Source: Parabacteroides sp. | GTDB taxonomy: Bacteria > Bacteroidota > Bacteroidia > Bacteroidales > Tannerellaceae | Assembly (NCBI GenBank): GCA_017481945.1 | Contig: JAFUOJ010000020.1 | Location: 45,456-109,455, forward strand | Reading direction: 5' to 3' | DNA: 64,000 nt | Shown: one piece after another, positions 16,519-25,606 of the stretch | Numbering within the stretch: the stretch's first letter is position 1 | Layout of the letters: each line of letters starts with the position of its first letter | Made by a program: the position numbers and the translations under genes | Notes under the pieces: generated by a model | The model's input: only the letters and a program-made list of their open reading frames with translations | What the model was told of the DNA's origin: nothing | The model's database searches: none

Positions 16519-17184
16519 TTACTTGAATAAAGGCATCAAATAGGAAATCTTTGCTGAAAAGACCTGGGAAGCAGATTTGGAAAAATAGTCTTCTTGACGG
16601 CTGTTGAAAATATCACCGAGTGCGTAGTAGTAACGTCCTTCCAAAAGGAAAGAACCGATTCCTGTACGGATTTCAATCCCCGGACCGCCACACAATCCCC
16701 AGTCAAATTTCTTCTCAATCGCCATGTCGTGCTGCGTGTTTTCTGTGTTGGGGCTGGCACCGTTGAGATTCTCATCTGTCTTTTCTCCAAGGGCATATCC
16801 GATTTTGGGGCCTAAGTTTATGAAGAATCGAAAGTTCTTATTACCAAAATAGATATGGGTCAGAATCGGGAGTTCGAGGTAATTAATTGTGCGGCTGTAC
16901 TTATACTCCGGTTGATCTTCAAACATTTCATTCCAACCCTGCTGTGCAAAGTTCAATTCGGCTTGCAGTCCTAAGTTTTTCTCTGTTACCCAGCGGAGAG
17001 TGACTCCTCCGGTGTATCCCAACTTCATTTTCTGCTGTACTTTGGTAGGGGAGAAGCTGACGGTAGAGAAAGTCGTACCGAAAGAGGCTCCGACCGAGAG
17101 TTCTTGTTGGAACTTTTTTTGTGCAACGGCACTTCCTAATGTCGTTGCACAGATTATGGCTGTAATTAAAACTTTCTTGATCAT
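16519..17184 (-). CDS. Outer-membrane beta-barrel protein (PorT-like family)
   Basis: A 221-residue protein with a Sec signal peptide (MIKKVLITAIICATTLGSAVAQ) and alternating beta-strands typical of the OMP_b-brl_2/PorT-type small barrels of Bacteroidetes (GGVTLRWVTEKNLGLQAELNF, INYLELPILTHIYF, FFINLGPKIGYAL, SFLLEGRYYYALGD). It ends in an aromatic residue-containing strand (LMPLFK). The start overlaps the stop of the upstream LysM gene by 4 bp, so they form an operon. Probably a structural or assembly-related outer-membrane protein. The specific role, including any link to type IX secretion, is not shown by the sequence. Confidence 0.75.
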   Translation of the reverse strand: MIKKVLITAIICATTLGSAVAQKKFQQELSVGASFGTTFSTVSFSPTKVQQKMKLGYTGGVTLRWVTEKNLGLQAELNFAQQGWNEMFEDQPEYKYSRTINYLELPILTHIYFGNKNFRFFINLGPKIGYALGEKTDENLNGASPNTENTQHDMAIEKKFDWGLCGGPGIEIRTGIGSFLLEGRYYYALGDIFNSRQEDYFSKSASQVFSAKISYLMPLFK

Positions 17185-18986
17185 TTCACTTCGCTACGGG
17201 TTACTTTAAAGTCACTCTGATAATGAACAATAAATATGTTTGTATTGATGAATCCACCCCAGTTGTTTACCCGATGGAAATCGAAGCCTGTTTGTAGACC
17301 TTGATAATTGATTCGATCCAGATTATTCTCGAAATTGACTCCATATTTGTTGATGGCGCCCAAAAAGAACATGCCGGTGTCAAAACCTAAAATGCCGTAT
17401 TTAGGATACGTGTTTGTCAATGTCTTGCTGTACCAATATTTATATTTATTGTAGAAGTCAGCTACCCCTTCAGATAAGTTGTCGGCGTAAAAATTACTGT
17501 AAATATAGGTGTTAAGCGTATAGAAATCGTCCAGGCATTCGCGGGTGTAGGTTTGCCATTCCGGATAGCCGAATAGCGTCAGAACAAACTCCGGTTTTGT
17601 CTCGACGATCGTGCGTAGCGGTGACTTAATGTTGTTCAATGCGTCCAAGGTCCCGGAAGTCGGTACGATTACGTTTCGTTTTTCCGCTGTCAAGAGTGCT
17701 TCCACGTCGGTAGTCAATGTCTCAGCATTGTAGCTTATTTCTTGGAATGGGATGTTACGCCCTTTCATCTCTTCTTTGAAAGCTTTGATGAAATCGGTCT
17801 TATCTTTACCGTCATTGATCTTCAAAAGAATGATGTTGTCTTCTGCGAATAGATCACATCCTGCTTGAGCCGCCTTGTCGTATAGATAGGAGTGCGGTGT
17901 GTTTACTTGATACACGTATGCATTCGACAGAACATCATCGTTTTTAGACGTGAAAGGAATTACATACTTGATGTTATGCTTTTGAGCGAAGTCTGCCACT
18001 GGTTTAATCTGGTTGTTTTGGACAGCCCCGATGATTAGATTCGCGTTTTTCAATGCGTCGTCTTTGAGAATCTCTTTCAGTTTGCTTGTTCCTTTTCCTG
18101 TATCATAGACGGAAAGGTCAATCGAGCAGCCTAAGCTACGTAAACTGTCTATGGCGATCAACATCCCTTCATAATATTCGATGAAACGTTGTGTCTCTGC
18201 CGACGGAGTGGTTTCATTTGTCATAAACGGAAGAAGCAGTGCGACTTTAATTTGATTTACGTATTTAATTCTTTTGTCTTCTGAAAGTAAAGCATTGACT
18301 TCTCTTTCAGATAAAGACGGTGTTGCTGTTTCAGTAATTATATTTTCTTCTGTCTGTACCGGAATCTTGATGACCATACCAGCTTTCACCCCATTCTTCA
18401 ATTGCGGGTTGCGTTTCAATAATTCATAGCTGGAAATATTAAATTTCCGGCAGATTCGATACATCGTTTCCTTTTTTTCAATCGTGTATTCAATCTCTTT
18501 CGTGACGCTTTGAGTCTTTGTTGTGGCTAAATCCTCTATTTGAGTTGCCGGAATACGGATGGTTTTACCGATTGTAAAAGTAGAAGTTGATAATCCCGGA
18601 TTCGCCTTAATAATTGCTGTTGCCGGAACAGAGTAACGAAGAGAGAGAGAGTAGAGAGTCTCTTTGGGTTGAATCGTATGGAATGTATAATTCCCGACAG
18701 GCTTTGTAGCAGTGTTACTTGCCTGATCCCTTTGCGGAATTTTGAGAGTTGATCCTGCTTTAATCCCTTTTTTGCTATCTGGATTTAGTCGATAAATATC
18801 TTCTGTCGTTACACCATACATGGTTGCGATGGCGTAAACCGTTTGTCCTCTTTCAATGGTGTGATAAAATACATTGTTTCCTTGTTCACTCGTTATAACT
18901 ACTTGAGATTTGTTGTTTTGAGCAGAGACAGCCAATCCCGTCAAGCTAAAAAAAAGTGTCAATGCGTATATACCGATCTTATTCAT
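17181..18986 (-). CDS. LysM-repeat lipid-free exported protein with periplasmic-binding-type domain
   Basis: A 601-residue protein with a signal peptide (MNKIGIYALTLFFSLTGLAVSAQ). Three LysM peptidoglycan-binding modules follow, at roughly residues 38-85 (YHTIERGQTVYAIATMYGV), 102-148 (FHTIQPKETLYSLSLRYSV) and 167-211 (YTIEKKETMYRICRKFNI). Residues of about 245-600 resemble a type I periplasmic-binding (ABC amino-acid-receptor-like) fold (VALLLPFMTNE, FIEYYEGMLIAIDSL, YGILGFDTGMFFL). It is transcribed with the barrel protein gene, with which it overlaps. A cell-wall-anchored sensor or scaffold is plausible. Confidence 0.75.
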   Translation of the reverse strand: MNKIGIYALTLFFSLTGLAVSAQNNKSQVVITSEQGNNVFYHTIERGQTVYAIATMYGVTTEDIYRLNPDSKKGIKAGSTLKIPQRDQASNTATKPVGNYTFHTIQPKETLYSLSLRYSVPATAIIKANPGLSTSTFTIGKTIRIPATQIEDLATTKTQSVTKEIEYTIEKKETMYRICRKFNISSYELLKRNPQLKNGVKAGMVIKIPVQTEENIITETATPSLSEREVNALLSEDKRIKYVNQIKVALLLPFMTNETTPSAETQRFIEYYEGMLIAIDSLRSLGCSIDLSVYDTGKGTSKLKEILKDDALKNANLIIGAVQNNQIKPVADFAQKHNIKYVIPFTSKNDDVLSNAYVYQVNTPHSYLYDKAAQAGCDLFAEDNIILLKINDGKDKTDFIKAFKEEMKGRNIPFQEISYNAETLTTDVEALLTAEKRNVIVPTSGTLDALNNIKSPLRTIVETKPEFVLTLFGYPEWQTYTRECLDDFYTLNTYIYSNFYADNLSEGVADFYNKYKYWYSKTLTNTYPKYGILGFDTGMFFLGAINKYGVNFENNLDRINYQGLQTGFDFHRVNNWGGFINTNIFIVHYQSDFKVTRSEVK

Positions 18987-19008
18987 TTGTTATTTTGAAT
19001 TTTAGCGA

Positions 19009-19016
19009 CAAAGATA
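19009..19016 (-). promoter_or_regulatory. Candidate -7 element for the LysM/barrel operon
   Basis: CAAAGATA on the plus strand is TATCTTTG on the minus strand, an exact TAnnTTTG match, 23 bp upstream of the start codon. A -33 TTTG is not evident. Confidence 0.5.
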
Positions 19017-19175
19017 GCACAATAAAATGAGAATGTTAGGTATTTAGCCTTGGCCTTGTTTAAAATAATTGAGGACGTGCCTCTATTTCATGGGACACGT
19101 CCTTGGAAAAACGGAAATTGTAAGAATAAATAGTTTGATTTAAATGACAATATATAGGAGTTATGTTCTTTCGTA

Positions 19176-20282
19176 TTAATTGTTCTTTTGAAAACTAATG
19201 ATAGCCCATGTGCTGGCTATAATCCCATAAAGACATAAAGGAACAAACTGTGTAATGAGTTGTGAGAATGTACTTCCTTTGAGATATATTTCGCGCATTG
19301 CTGTGATGATATAGCGTAAAGGATTTAATCGTGTGACCTCTTTTGCCCAATCCGGCATGGATGAAATGGGGGAGATTAGTCCGCTTGTCAGTATGAAAAT
19401 GACTATGAAAAAGAACATCACGATTGCTGCCTGACGCATATTTTCCGAATAGTTTGAGATTGTGAGTCCCAAAGAGGAGATCACGAATATATATATGACA
19501 TTAAAAAGAAAGACTAAAGGAATACTGCCAGCAGGAACTACTCCGTGAATTTTCCAAGCTAAAATCATGGAAAAAGCCACAATGAAAATACCTACTGACC
19601 AATAGGGAATCATTTTGGAGAGGATAAATTCAATGCGTCCTACTGGTGTCACATTAATTTGTTCAATAGTTCCTCGTTCTTTTTCACCAACGACATTGAG
19701 CGCAGGAAGGAATCCAACGAGAAGAACGAGTGTCATCGCTATCAATGCCGGAATCATGTAGGGCTTGTAATCAATTGTTGGATTAAAGAGATAACGTGGC
19801 TCTACTTTTACCGGACGTTTGACTGAAAGTCCTGCTTCGATATTCAATTCTTGTGCGTATTGCATGACGATCTGCGTAAGATAACTGTTGCCGAGCCCGC
19901 CTTTCATCCCGTTTACTGCATTGACTGTTACCATGACTTGTGCACCGCCTGTCCGATAGAGATTCTTTTCGAAATTATCTTCTATGGTGATGATGAAATC
20001 AATATCACCACGTTCCAAGAGGTCGTATGCCTCTTTATAGTTGTTACATGTCGCATAGAGATTGAAGAAACCAGAAGAGGAGAGCTTTTGTGTGAGGCGT
20101 GACGATAGTGTCGAATGGTCACAATCAATAACCGCCATGTTCAGATTCTTAACCTCCTGCGTAGCTACGCGTGGAACCATATTCATCATTGCGACAGGTA
20201 GAAGAATGAATATAATTGGCAACAGACGATTACGAAACATCTGCTTGTATTCCTTTACTAAAAGATATTTGAGTGCTTTCAT
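19176..20282 (-). CDS. ABC-2 type transporter permease (drug efflux)
   Basis: A 368-residue permease: one N-terminal membrane helix (LLPIIFILLPVAMMNMV), a periplasmic domain of about 150 residues, then five helices (ALIAMTLVLLVGFLP, FIVAFSMILAW, LVFLFNVIYIFVISSLGL, IVMFFFIVIFILTSGLISP, a C-terminal helix). This is the YhhJ/YbhR-type topology. It contains the ABC-2 signature area (GEKERGTIEQINVTP). Its start overlaps the stop of the upstream permease gene (TAATG), and it is the last gene of the six-gene tolC-like operon. Partner of the permease encoded at 20282-21421. Confidence 0.85.
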   Translation of the reverse strand: MKALKYLLVKEYKQMFRNRLLPIIFILLPVAMMNMVPRVATQEVKNLNMAVIDCDHSTLSSRLTQKLSSSGFFNLYATCNNYKEAYDLLERGDIDFIITIEDNFEKNLYRTGGAQVMVTVNAVNGMKGGLGNSYLTQIVMQYAQELNIEAGLSVKRPVKVEPRYLFNPTIDYKPYMIPALIAMTLVLLVGFLPALNVVGEKERGTIEQINVTPVGRIEFILSKMIPYWSVGIFIVAFSMILAWKIHGVVPAGSIPLVFLFNVIYIFVISSLGLTISNYSENMRQAAIVMFFFIVIFILTSGLISPISSMPDWAKEVTRLNPLRYIITAMREIYLKGSTFSQLITQFVPLCLYGIIASTWAIISFQKNN

Positions 20283-21421
20283 TATTCCAATCGTGTTTTA
20301 AAGAATTTCCAAGATAACAGAAGAAATATAATCCCTTCGATGACGAGTGCAATAATCTCTTTTGCTACATATTGCAATGCGACTCCCTCAATCATAATCT
20401 TGCGTGAGGCCGAGATAAACCATTTGGTGGGCACAATATTGCTGGCAATTTGTGCTGTTTCCGGCATACTTTCGACTGAAAAGACCATGCCGGATAGATA
20501 GATGGTCGGTACAATCAATAACAAAGAGATAAGCATGGCAGCCAACTGTGTATTTACACAAGTAGAGATAAGCAAGCCTAACATCAGAGATGTGAATATA
20601 TAGATACAGGAGACGAGAAGATAAGTGAATAAGCTTCCCATCATCGGCACATTCATAATGAAATTTGTGATACAAAGAATCGTTGCCAAATTGAAGAGTG
20701 AAATGACCATATAAGGAATCAATTTGGCCAGCACAATATCAATTGCCGGTAGAGGAGAGGCCAGAAGAATCTCCATAGTTCCCATTTCTCGCTCGCGGAC
20801 AATGGCGATAGAGGTCATCATGCAGCAAATAAGTAACATAATCATTCCAACTACACCCGGCACGAAGTTAACCTCTGAACGCTGCTGCGGATTAAATAGT
20901 AATCGGCTATTTACTTTAATATTCATGCCTGTTATACCTCCTTTCCCTCTAACTTGCGGTCGGGAAGAGGCCATCTGCTGTTGCAATTCCTTTTGAAAAC
21001 CGCTTACCACTTGTTGGGCATAAGCCACCCGTACACTTGCTTGGTTTGGTTCGCTACCGTCAGAAAGAATCTGAATGCTGGCGTCTTGGGAGTGCAGAAG
21101 ACGGCTGGCAAATTCCGGACCAAACACGACGACTAAATCAATCTCTCCTTTGCGGAAAAGATCAATCGCTTCTGCTTCCGTTTTTACTTCTCCTTTCGGA
21201 ATGAAATACTCATTAGTGGCCAAACGTTCAGTAATCTGTGTCGTGTAAACATCATGTGACTGATCAAGTACTGTTACACGAATATCTTTTACTTCGTTCT
21301 TAATGACATATCCCGGGAGCATGACCATAATCTGTGGCATGACCAACAGAATCAGTAATGAACGCGGGTCACGAAGTATATGTATAAATTCTTTTCGGAC
21401 GAAACTTAAGAACTGTTTCAT
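20282..21421 (-). CDS. ABC-2 type transporter permease (drug efflux)
   Basis: A 379-residue YbhS/YbhR-type permease with one N-terminal helix (LLILLVMPQIMVMLPGYV), a large periplasmic loop (about 40-175), then five helices (VVGMIMLLICCMMTSIAIV, YMVISLFNLATILCI, TYLLVSCIYIFTSLMLGLL, AAMLISLLLIVPTIYLSG, LVIEGIIFLLLSW). The coupling element REREMGTMEILLASPL is clear. With its overlapping partner it forms the heterodimeric channel driven by the two ATPases encoded upstream. Confidence 0.85.
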   Translation of the reverse strand: MKQFLSFVRKEFIHILRDPRSLLILLVMPQIMVMLPGYVIKNEVKDIRVTVLDQSHDVYTTQITERLATNEYFIPKGEVKTEAEAIDLFRKGEIDLVVVFGPEFASRLLHSQDASIQILSDGSEPNQASVRVAYAQQVVSGFQKELQQQMASSRPQVRGKGGITGMNIKVNSRLLFNPQQRSEVNFVPGVVGMIMLLICCMMTSIAIVREREMGTMEILLASPLPAIDIVLAKLIPYMVISLFNLATILCITNFIMNVPMMGSLFTYLLVSCIYIFTSLMLGLLISTCVNTQLAAMLISLLLIVPTIYLSGMVFSVESMPETAQIASNIVPTKWFISASRKIMIEGVALQYVAKEIIALVIEGIIFLLLSWKFFKTRLE

Positions 21422-21454
21422 ATTTATAAACTTTGAAGTTTTGAACTTTGAGAT

Positions 21455-22198
21455 TTAATCGCCTCTCTTGGCTGTGCGAGCCAGTGCATAGAACACGTCG
21501 TACATAGAATTTCCGTTGAACTGTCTCTTTAAATTCGCTGGTGAGTCGAGTGCTTCAATCTTCCCGTCCACCATGATGGAGACACGGTCACAATATTCTG
21601 CTTCATCCATATAATGTGTTGTAACAAAGACGGTGATTCCTCGATCTGCTGCTTGATAAATCAACTCCCAGAATTGACGACGTGTCACAGGATCGACACC
21701 TCCCGTCGGTTCGTCTAAGAACACAATACGCGGATCATGGAATATCGCCAGCGAGAAAGCCAGCTTCTGTTTCCATCCGAGTGGCAATGACTTCACCATT
21801 GTTTTACGTTCCGATTCAAATCCCAATTCAGTTAGAAGGTCTGTAATCTTCTCTTTCACCTTCTTGGGAGACATTCCATAGATCCCTCCGAAAAAGGTTA
21901 AATTCTCTTCTACAGTGAGATCGTCATAAAGAGCGAATTTCTGCGACATATAACCGATGTGGCGTTTCACCTGTTCATGTTGCGTAGCGACGTCGAATCC
22001 GGCCACACTTGCTTTACCGGCGCTCGGTTGAGAAAGACCACAAAGCATTCGCATAGCAGTCGTTTTGCCTGCGCCATTAGCTCCGAGGAAACCAAAGATT
22101 TCACCCTCATGCACTTCGAAGGTCACATGATCGGTTGCCACGAAGTCTCCAAATTGCTTGGTAAGTCCTTCGGCTTTGATAACTACTTTGTCTGTCAT
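21455..22198 (-). CDS. ABC transporter ATP-binding protein
   Basis: A 247-residue nucleotide-binding domain: Walker A GANGAGKTT (about residue 39), Walker B RIVFLDEPTGGVDP, H-loop VTTHYMDEAEYCD. The signature LSGGQ is changed to LPLGWKQ, a divergence known in some YbhF-type second ATPase domains. It acts with the ATPase encoded just upstream, 6 bp apart, as an asymmetric pair powering the two permeases. In many relatives the two ATPase domains are fused in one protein; here they are separate. Confidence 0.85.
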   Translation of the reverse strand: MTDKVVIKAEGLTKQFGDFVATDHVTFEVHEGEIFGFLGANGAGKTTAMRMLCGLSQPSAGKASVAGFDVATQHEQVKRHIGYMSQKFALYDDLTVEENLTFFGGIYGMSPKKVKEKITDLLTELGFESERKTMVKSLPLGWKQKLAFSLAIFHDPRIVFLDEPTGGVDPVTRRQFWELIYQAADRGITVFVTTHYMDEAEYCDRVSIMVDGKIEALDSPANLKRQFNGNSMYDVFYALARTAKRGD

Positions 22199-22204
22199 AG
22201 TTCT

Positions 22205-23119
22205 TTATTTTTGCAGATTCATAAAACAGTCCTCGATAGATGGCTCTACCTCGTTTATGAAAATATTCCGGTGTCCCATTATGGCCAGTTGTGCTTTTAA
22301 CGAATCGATTGTGAGCACTGTAGTATCGACAGTAGCATGATGATTTTCCCCGAAAGCAAAAGCTGTTTTTATACCGTTGATATTACGCAGGTCATTTAAT
22401 AACTTGTGCATTTGATTACTGCATACAGCCCAAAGTGTTTCAGTGTAGTTACTAATGATACTTTGTGGTGTATCAATTGTTAGAAAGCTTCCTGCTTGAA
22501 TCAGAGCAATGCGGTCACATTGTACTGCTTCATCCATATAAGGTGTGGAAACGATAATACTCAAATTAAAGTTCCTTTTTAGCCTTTGTAGCATATCCCA
22601 AAACTCTTTTCGGCTTACAGGGTCTACGCCTGTTGTCGGCTCGTCAAGAAATAAAACATGAGGAGCATGGATCAATGCACACGAAAGAGCCAGTTTTTGT
22701 TTCATACCGCCGGATAGTTTTCCTGCCCGCCGCGTTTTGAACGGCTCAATCTGCTTATAAATATCTTCAACCAAGTGATAGTTTTCTTCAATGGTTGTGT
22801 TGAAAACAGTTGCGAAGAAAGAAAGATTTTCTTCAACGGTCATATCTTGATAGAGCGAGAAACGACCTGGCATATAGCCGATGTGCTGACGAATGGTTTT
22901 GTATTCTTTCACCACATCGTGACCATCTACCTTTGCACTACCCGAATCAGCAAGAATCAAGGTTGTCAGGATACGGAAAAGCGAAGTTTTGCCTGCACCA
23001 TCGGGACCGATAAGACCAAAGATCTCTCCTGGCTCCACTTCGAAGCTCACTCCTTTTAGAGCCTGTGTCTTGCCTTTGTTATAACTCTTCTTGAGGTCTT
23101 TTACTGAAACGATACTCAT
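22205..23119 (-). CDS. ABC transporter ATP-binding protein
   Basis: A 304-residue ATPase: Walker A GPDGAGKTS (about 38-46), canonical signature KLSGGMKQKL, Walker B HVLFLDEPTTGVDP, switch region VSTPYMDEAVQCD. In this last motif Pro stands where His is usual (STPYMDEA versus TTHYMDEA), so the H-loop His is missing. Combined with the altered signature of the partner ATPase, the pair seems to have one normal and one degenerate ATP site, as in heterodimeric exporters. It is followed by the second ATPase gene after 6 bp. Confidence 0.85.
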   Translation of the reverse strand: MSIVSVKDLKKSYNKGKTQALKGVSFEVEPGEIFGLIGPDGAGKTSLFRILTTLILADSGSAKVDGHDVVKEYKTIRQHIGYMPGRFSLYQDMTVEENLSFFATVFNTTIEENYHLVEDIYKQIEPFKTRRAGKLSGGMKQKLALSCALIHAPHVLFLDEPTTGVDPVSRKEFWDMLQRLKRNFNLSIIVSTPYMDEAVQCDRIALIQAGSFLTIDTPQSIISNYTETLWAVCSNQMHKLLNDLRNINGIKTAFAFGENHHATVDTTVLTIDSLKAQLAIMGHRNIFINEVEPSIEDCFMNLQK

Positions 23120-23131
23120 ATTGGCTTAGCT

Positions 23132-24025
23132 TTAGAATTTTATGTCACCGTACATGCCTCGCTTAATGGTCTTGTCATTTTTGACTGTGATCTTAATGGC
23201 ATACACAAGGTTAGAACGTTCGGAACGAGTCTGAATCGTTTTTGGAGTAAACTCAGCTTCGTCACTGATCCAAGAGACTGTCCCTTCGAATTCTTTGCGA
23301 TCGCTTTCTCCCAAATCGGCATAGACTTTTACTTTCTGTCCAAGCGTAATGGTCGTTAGCTGGTCAGCACCAATGTAAGCCCGTAGTTTCATCTCTTTTA
23401 TGTTACCCACCTTAAATAAGGCACGTCCCGGAGTTGCATATTCTCCCTGTTCAGCGTATTTAGTCAGGATAGTTCCTTCTATCGGGCTGTTAATAATACA
23501 GTTTTTGATCTGGTCATCAATCTGCGCGATCTGTGCTAAAATACTTGAACTTTGTCCGCTCAAACTACTGTTGGAATTCCCGATCTGTTCGGCCGTTGCG
23601 GCAAGTTGTTTTTCTAAAACTCCCAATTGATAGTTTATGTCGTCCAATTGCTTTTGGGTTGCTGCGTTAGCCTTTACCAATGCTTCAAAACGGCGCTGCT
23701 CATTCGTTAGATTTTCGATCTGCTTCCGTTGTGAAGCCAACTGGCGGCTTTTGTTCAATCGCTTACTATCGGTTGCAGAGAGCGTCGCTACTAATTGTTG
23801 ACGCTTTAGTGATAACTGTGTTGTGTCGATATATCCTAATGGCTGATTAGCCGTGACTTCTAACCCTTCCTCTGCATTTAACTGCATGATTTCTCCGTTC
23901 CCTTTAGCTGAGACGATGACTTCTGTTGTCTCAAAGATACCCGAAGCGTCATAATCGCCTTTACCGTCTCCACAAGCACTGAACAAGACGGTCATTCCCA
24001 TAACTAATAACTTGAAACTCTTCAT
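23132..24025 (-). CDS. HlyD/MFP-family periplasmic adaptor lipoprotein
   Basis: A 297-residue adaptor with a lipoprotein signal (MKSFKLLVMGMTVLFSAC; Cys18). A biotinyl-lipoyl-like half (SAKGNGEIMQLNAEEGLEV) is followed by a long coiled-coil hairpin (LKRQQLVATLSATDSKRL through LGVLEKQLAATAEQIGNS), the second lipoyl half (IINSPIEGTILTKYAEQGE) and a beta-barrel domain (LGQKVKVYADLGES). It links the inner-membrane ABC-2 transporter to the TolC-like channel of the same operon. Confidence 0.85.
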   Translation of the reverse strand: MKSFKLLVMGMTVLFSACGDGKGDYDASGIFETTEVIVSAKGNGEIMQLNAEEGLEVTANQPLGYIDTTQLSLKRQQLVATLSATDSKRLNKSRQLASQRKQIENLTNEQRRFEALVKANAATQKQLDDINYQLGVLEKQLAATAEQIGNSNSSLSGQSSSILAQIAQIDDQIKNCIINSPIEGTILTKYAEQGEYATPGRALFKVGNIKEMKLRAYIGADQLTTITLGQKVKVYADLGESDRKEFEGTVSWISDEAEFTPKTIQTRSERSNLVYAIKITVKNDKTIKRGMYGDIKF

Positions 24026-24080
24026 ATCTTTTTGTTTTTATTTGATTTATCCAATTGTGTTGTTTAAGAATGCTAAGAAA

Positions 24081-25403
24081 TTATTGATTTACCGTGTGGC
24101 GCAATTCATAGATGTGCTTCAACATCTCGATCTCATGACTGGACTGATTGGTACGCGCTTGATTCTCGCGAGTAATCTCTTGCAAAAGATTGTTCACGTC
24201 AATCACGCCATGTTTCAATTTAGCCTCAGCAGCTTGGCGTACCGAAGTACGCAACTGGATGATTTCATCGTCTTCAGACATCATTTTTTTGTAACGCTCT
24301 ATCGCCTCTTGTTCCTGTGTAGATTGCAATTGATTATTGAAAAGGAACACTTCGCGTGCGTTCTCAATCTGATTTTGAGCCAGTACAAGTTTACGTTTGT
24401 CGTTCTTGTGTGTATACAATTTGCTGATGTTCCAACTGAGTCGTACACCGACGAGTCCATTCAGAGAGAAGTCGTGATTGAACATATCTTCGAACATATT
24501 GTAGCCCGGATAACCATAAAATCCCTGTGCGAATAAACTTAGGCGAGGACGTACTCCGCTATTCAACAGTCTACGCTGTGCTTCCGTCTGTTGTAACTGT
24601 GCGTCAAACATCTGTAATTCTGGGCGTAAGTTCTCCAAAGAAATCGGCAAGGTTGCGTTGGGTTTTAGTAACGTTGTATTCGCTGTTACCTGTTTACCTA
24701 TAAAGAGGGTTAGCATTTGTTGGAAACTTTGTCTCATTGAAGTTAGTTCCGTCAACTGTTGGTTCGTCTTTAGATATTCAGCACGTATTGCATTAACGTC
24801 TGCTTGCATAGCTGTCCCATTCTGTCGCATGGATTCTAACTTGTCACAATTAGATTGTAGCAAAGTTTGTAAATCTTGGTTCAGACGGATCTTATCTTCG
24901 ATCAAGAGAATACCGAAGTACAGATTGTTGATGCGCTCGCGAATATTGTACATATCGACGTCTGTCTGCTTCGTCTGTATTTCTCCTTGAGCCGTTACGT
25001 TTTCTTTTTGGGCTTTCAAGTTTCCACCGTCCCAAATGATCTGGTTTAGATCTAACGCGATCCGGTATTGATCTTTATCCAACCCTTTGACAGCGTATCC
25101 GTTTTGTGCCAACAGATTTGTTAGCAACTCAGGGAGAGTGGCTACATCCGACTGGTAAGTCGCCTGTCCACTAAACACAAGTTGAGGCAAATATCCGCGA
25201 TTGATGTTCTGGAGAGAGTACTCTGTTGTCTGCTGGATGAGGTTATACCTTTTTAATAAAGGATAGTTCTCCTGTGCCAGTTGCTGACATTCTTCTAATG
25301 TCAATTGGTCTCCAGCTACAGGAAGCTGTCTATTCGTTACCTGAGCCGCCCCAGTCAAGTAACTCAAGAGAGCGAGTACTAAAAGAATCGATTTCTGTTT
25401 CAT
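24081..25403 (-). CDS. TolC-family outer-membrane efflux protein
   Basis: A 440-residue channel protein with signal peptide (ending LLSYLTGAAQ) and two outer-membrane-efflux repeats of coiled-coil plus beta-strands: LTLEECQQLAQENYPLLKR near the start, YRIALDLNQIIWDGGNLKAQ, a second half from about residue 230, GLVGVRLSWNISKLYTHKNDKRK. First gene of the operon running to 19176. A divergent AraC-family gene 200 bp away is the obvious regulator candidate. Substrate unknown: bile salts, drugs or lipids are guesses. Confidence 0.85.
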   Translation of the reverse strand: MKQKSILLVLALLSYLTGAAQVTNRQLPVAGDQLTLEECQQLAQENYPLLKRYNLIQQTTEYSLQNINRGYLPQLVFSGQATYQSDVATLPELLTNLLAQNGYAVKGLDKDQYRIALDLNQIIWDGGNLKAQKENVTAQGEIQTKQTDVDMYNIRERINNLYFGILLIEDKIRLNQDLQTLLQSNCDKLESMRQNGTAMQADVNAIRAEYLKTNQQLTELTSMRQSFQQMLTLFIGKQVTANTTLLKPNATLPISLENLRPELQMFDAQLQQTEAQRRLLNSGVRPRLSLFAQGFYGYPGYNMFEDMFNHDFSLNGLVGVRLSWNISKLYTHKNDKRKLVLAQNQIENAREVFLFNNQLQSTQEQEAIERYKKMMSEDDEIIQLRTSVRQAAEAKLKHGVIDVNNLLQEITRENQARTNQSSHEIEMLKHIYELRHTVNQ

Positions 25404-25579
25404 TGTAAATTCCTTTTAATTATAATTCATTTGATACCATTGTCTGTAATCATTAGGAAGAGATCCCGTTTTAATTAGATATTGCAAAAGTCGGAATGTT
25501 AGTGTTGAGAAAAAATGGCAATATACTGTATTGATTGAGCAAAATCAAAGATTGGTTTATTTTGTTGTTGCTTTTAGAC

Positions 25580-25587
25580 TATCTTTG
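25580..25587 (+). promoter_or_regulatory. -7 element of the araC-family gene
   Basis: TATCTTTG, an exact TAnnTTTG match 19 bp before the ATG at 25607. It lies inside the longer open frame that begins at 25535, which argues that translation starts at 25607. Confidence 0.6.
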
Positions 25588-25606
25588 CTATAGAAATAAA
25601 ATAACA

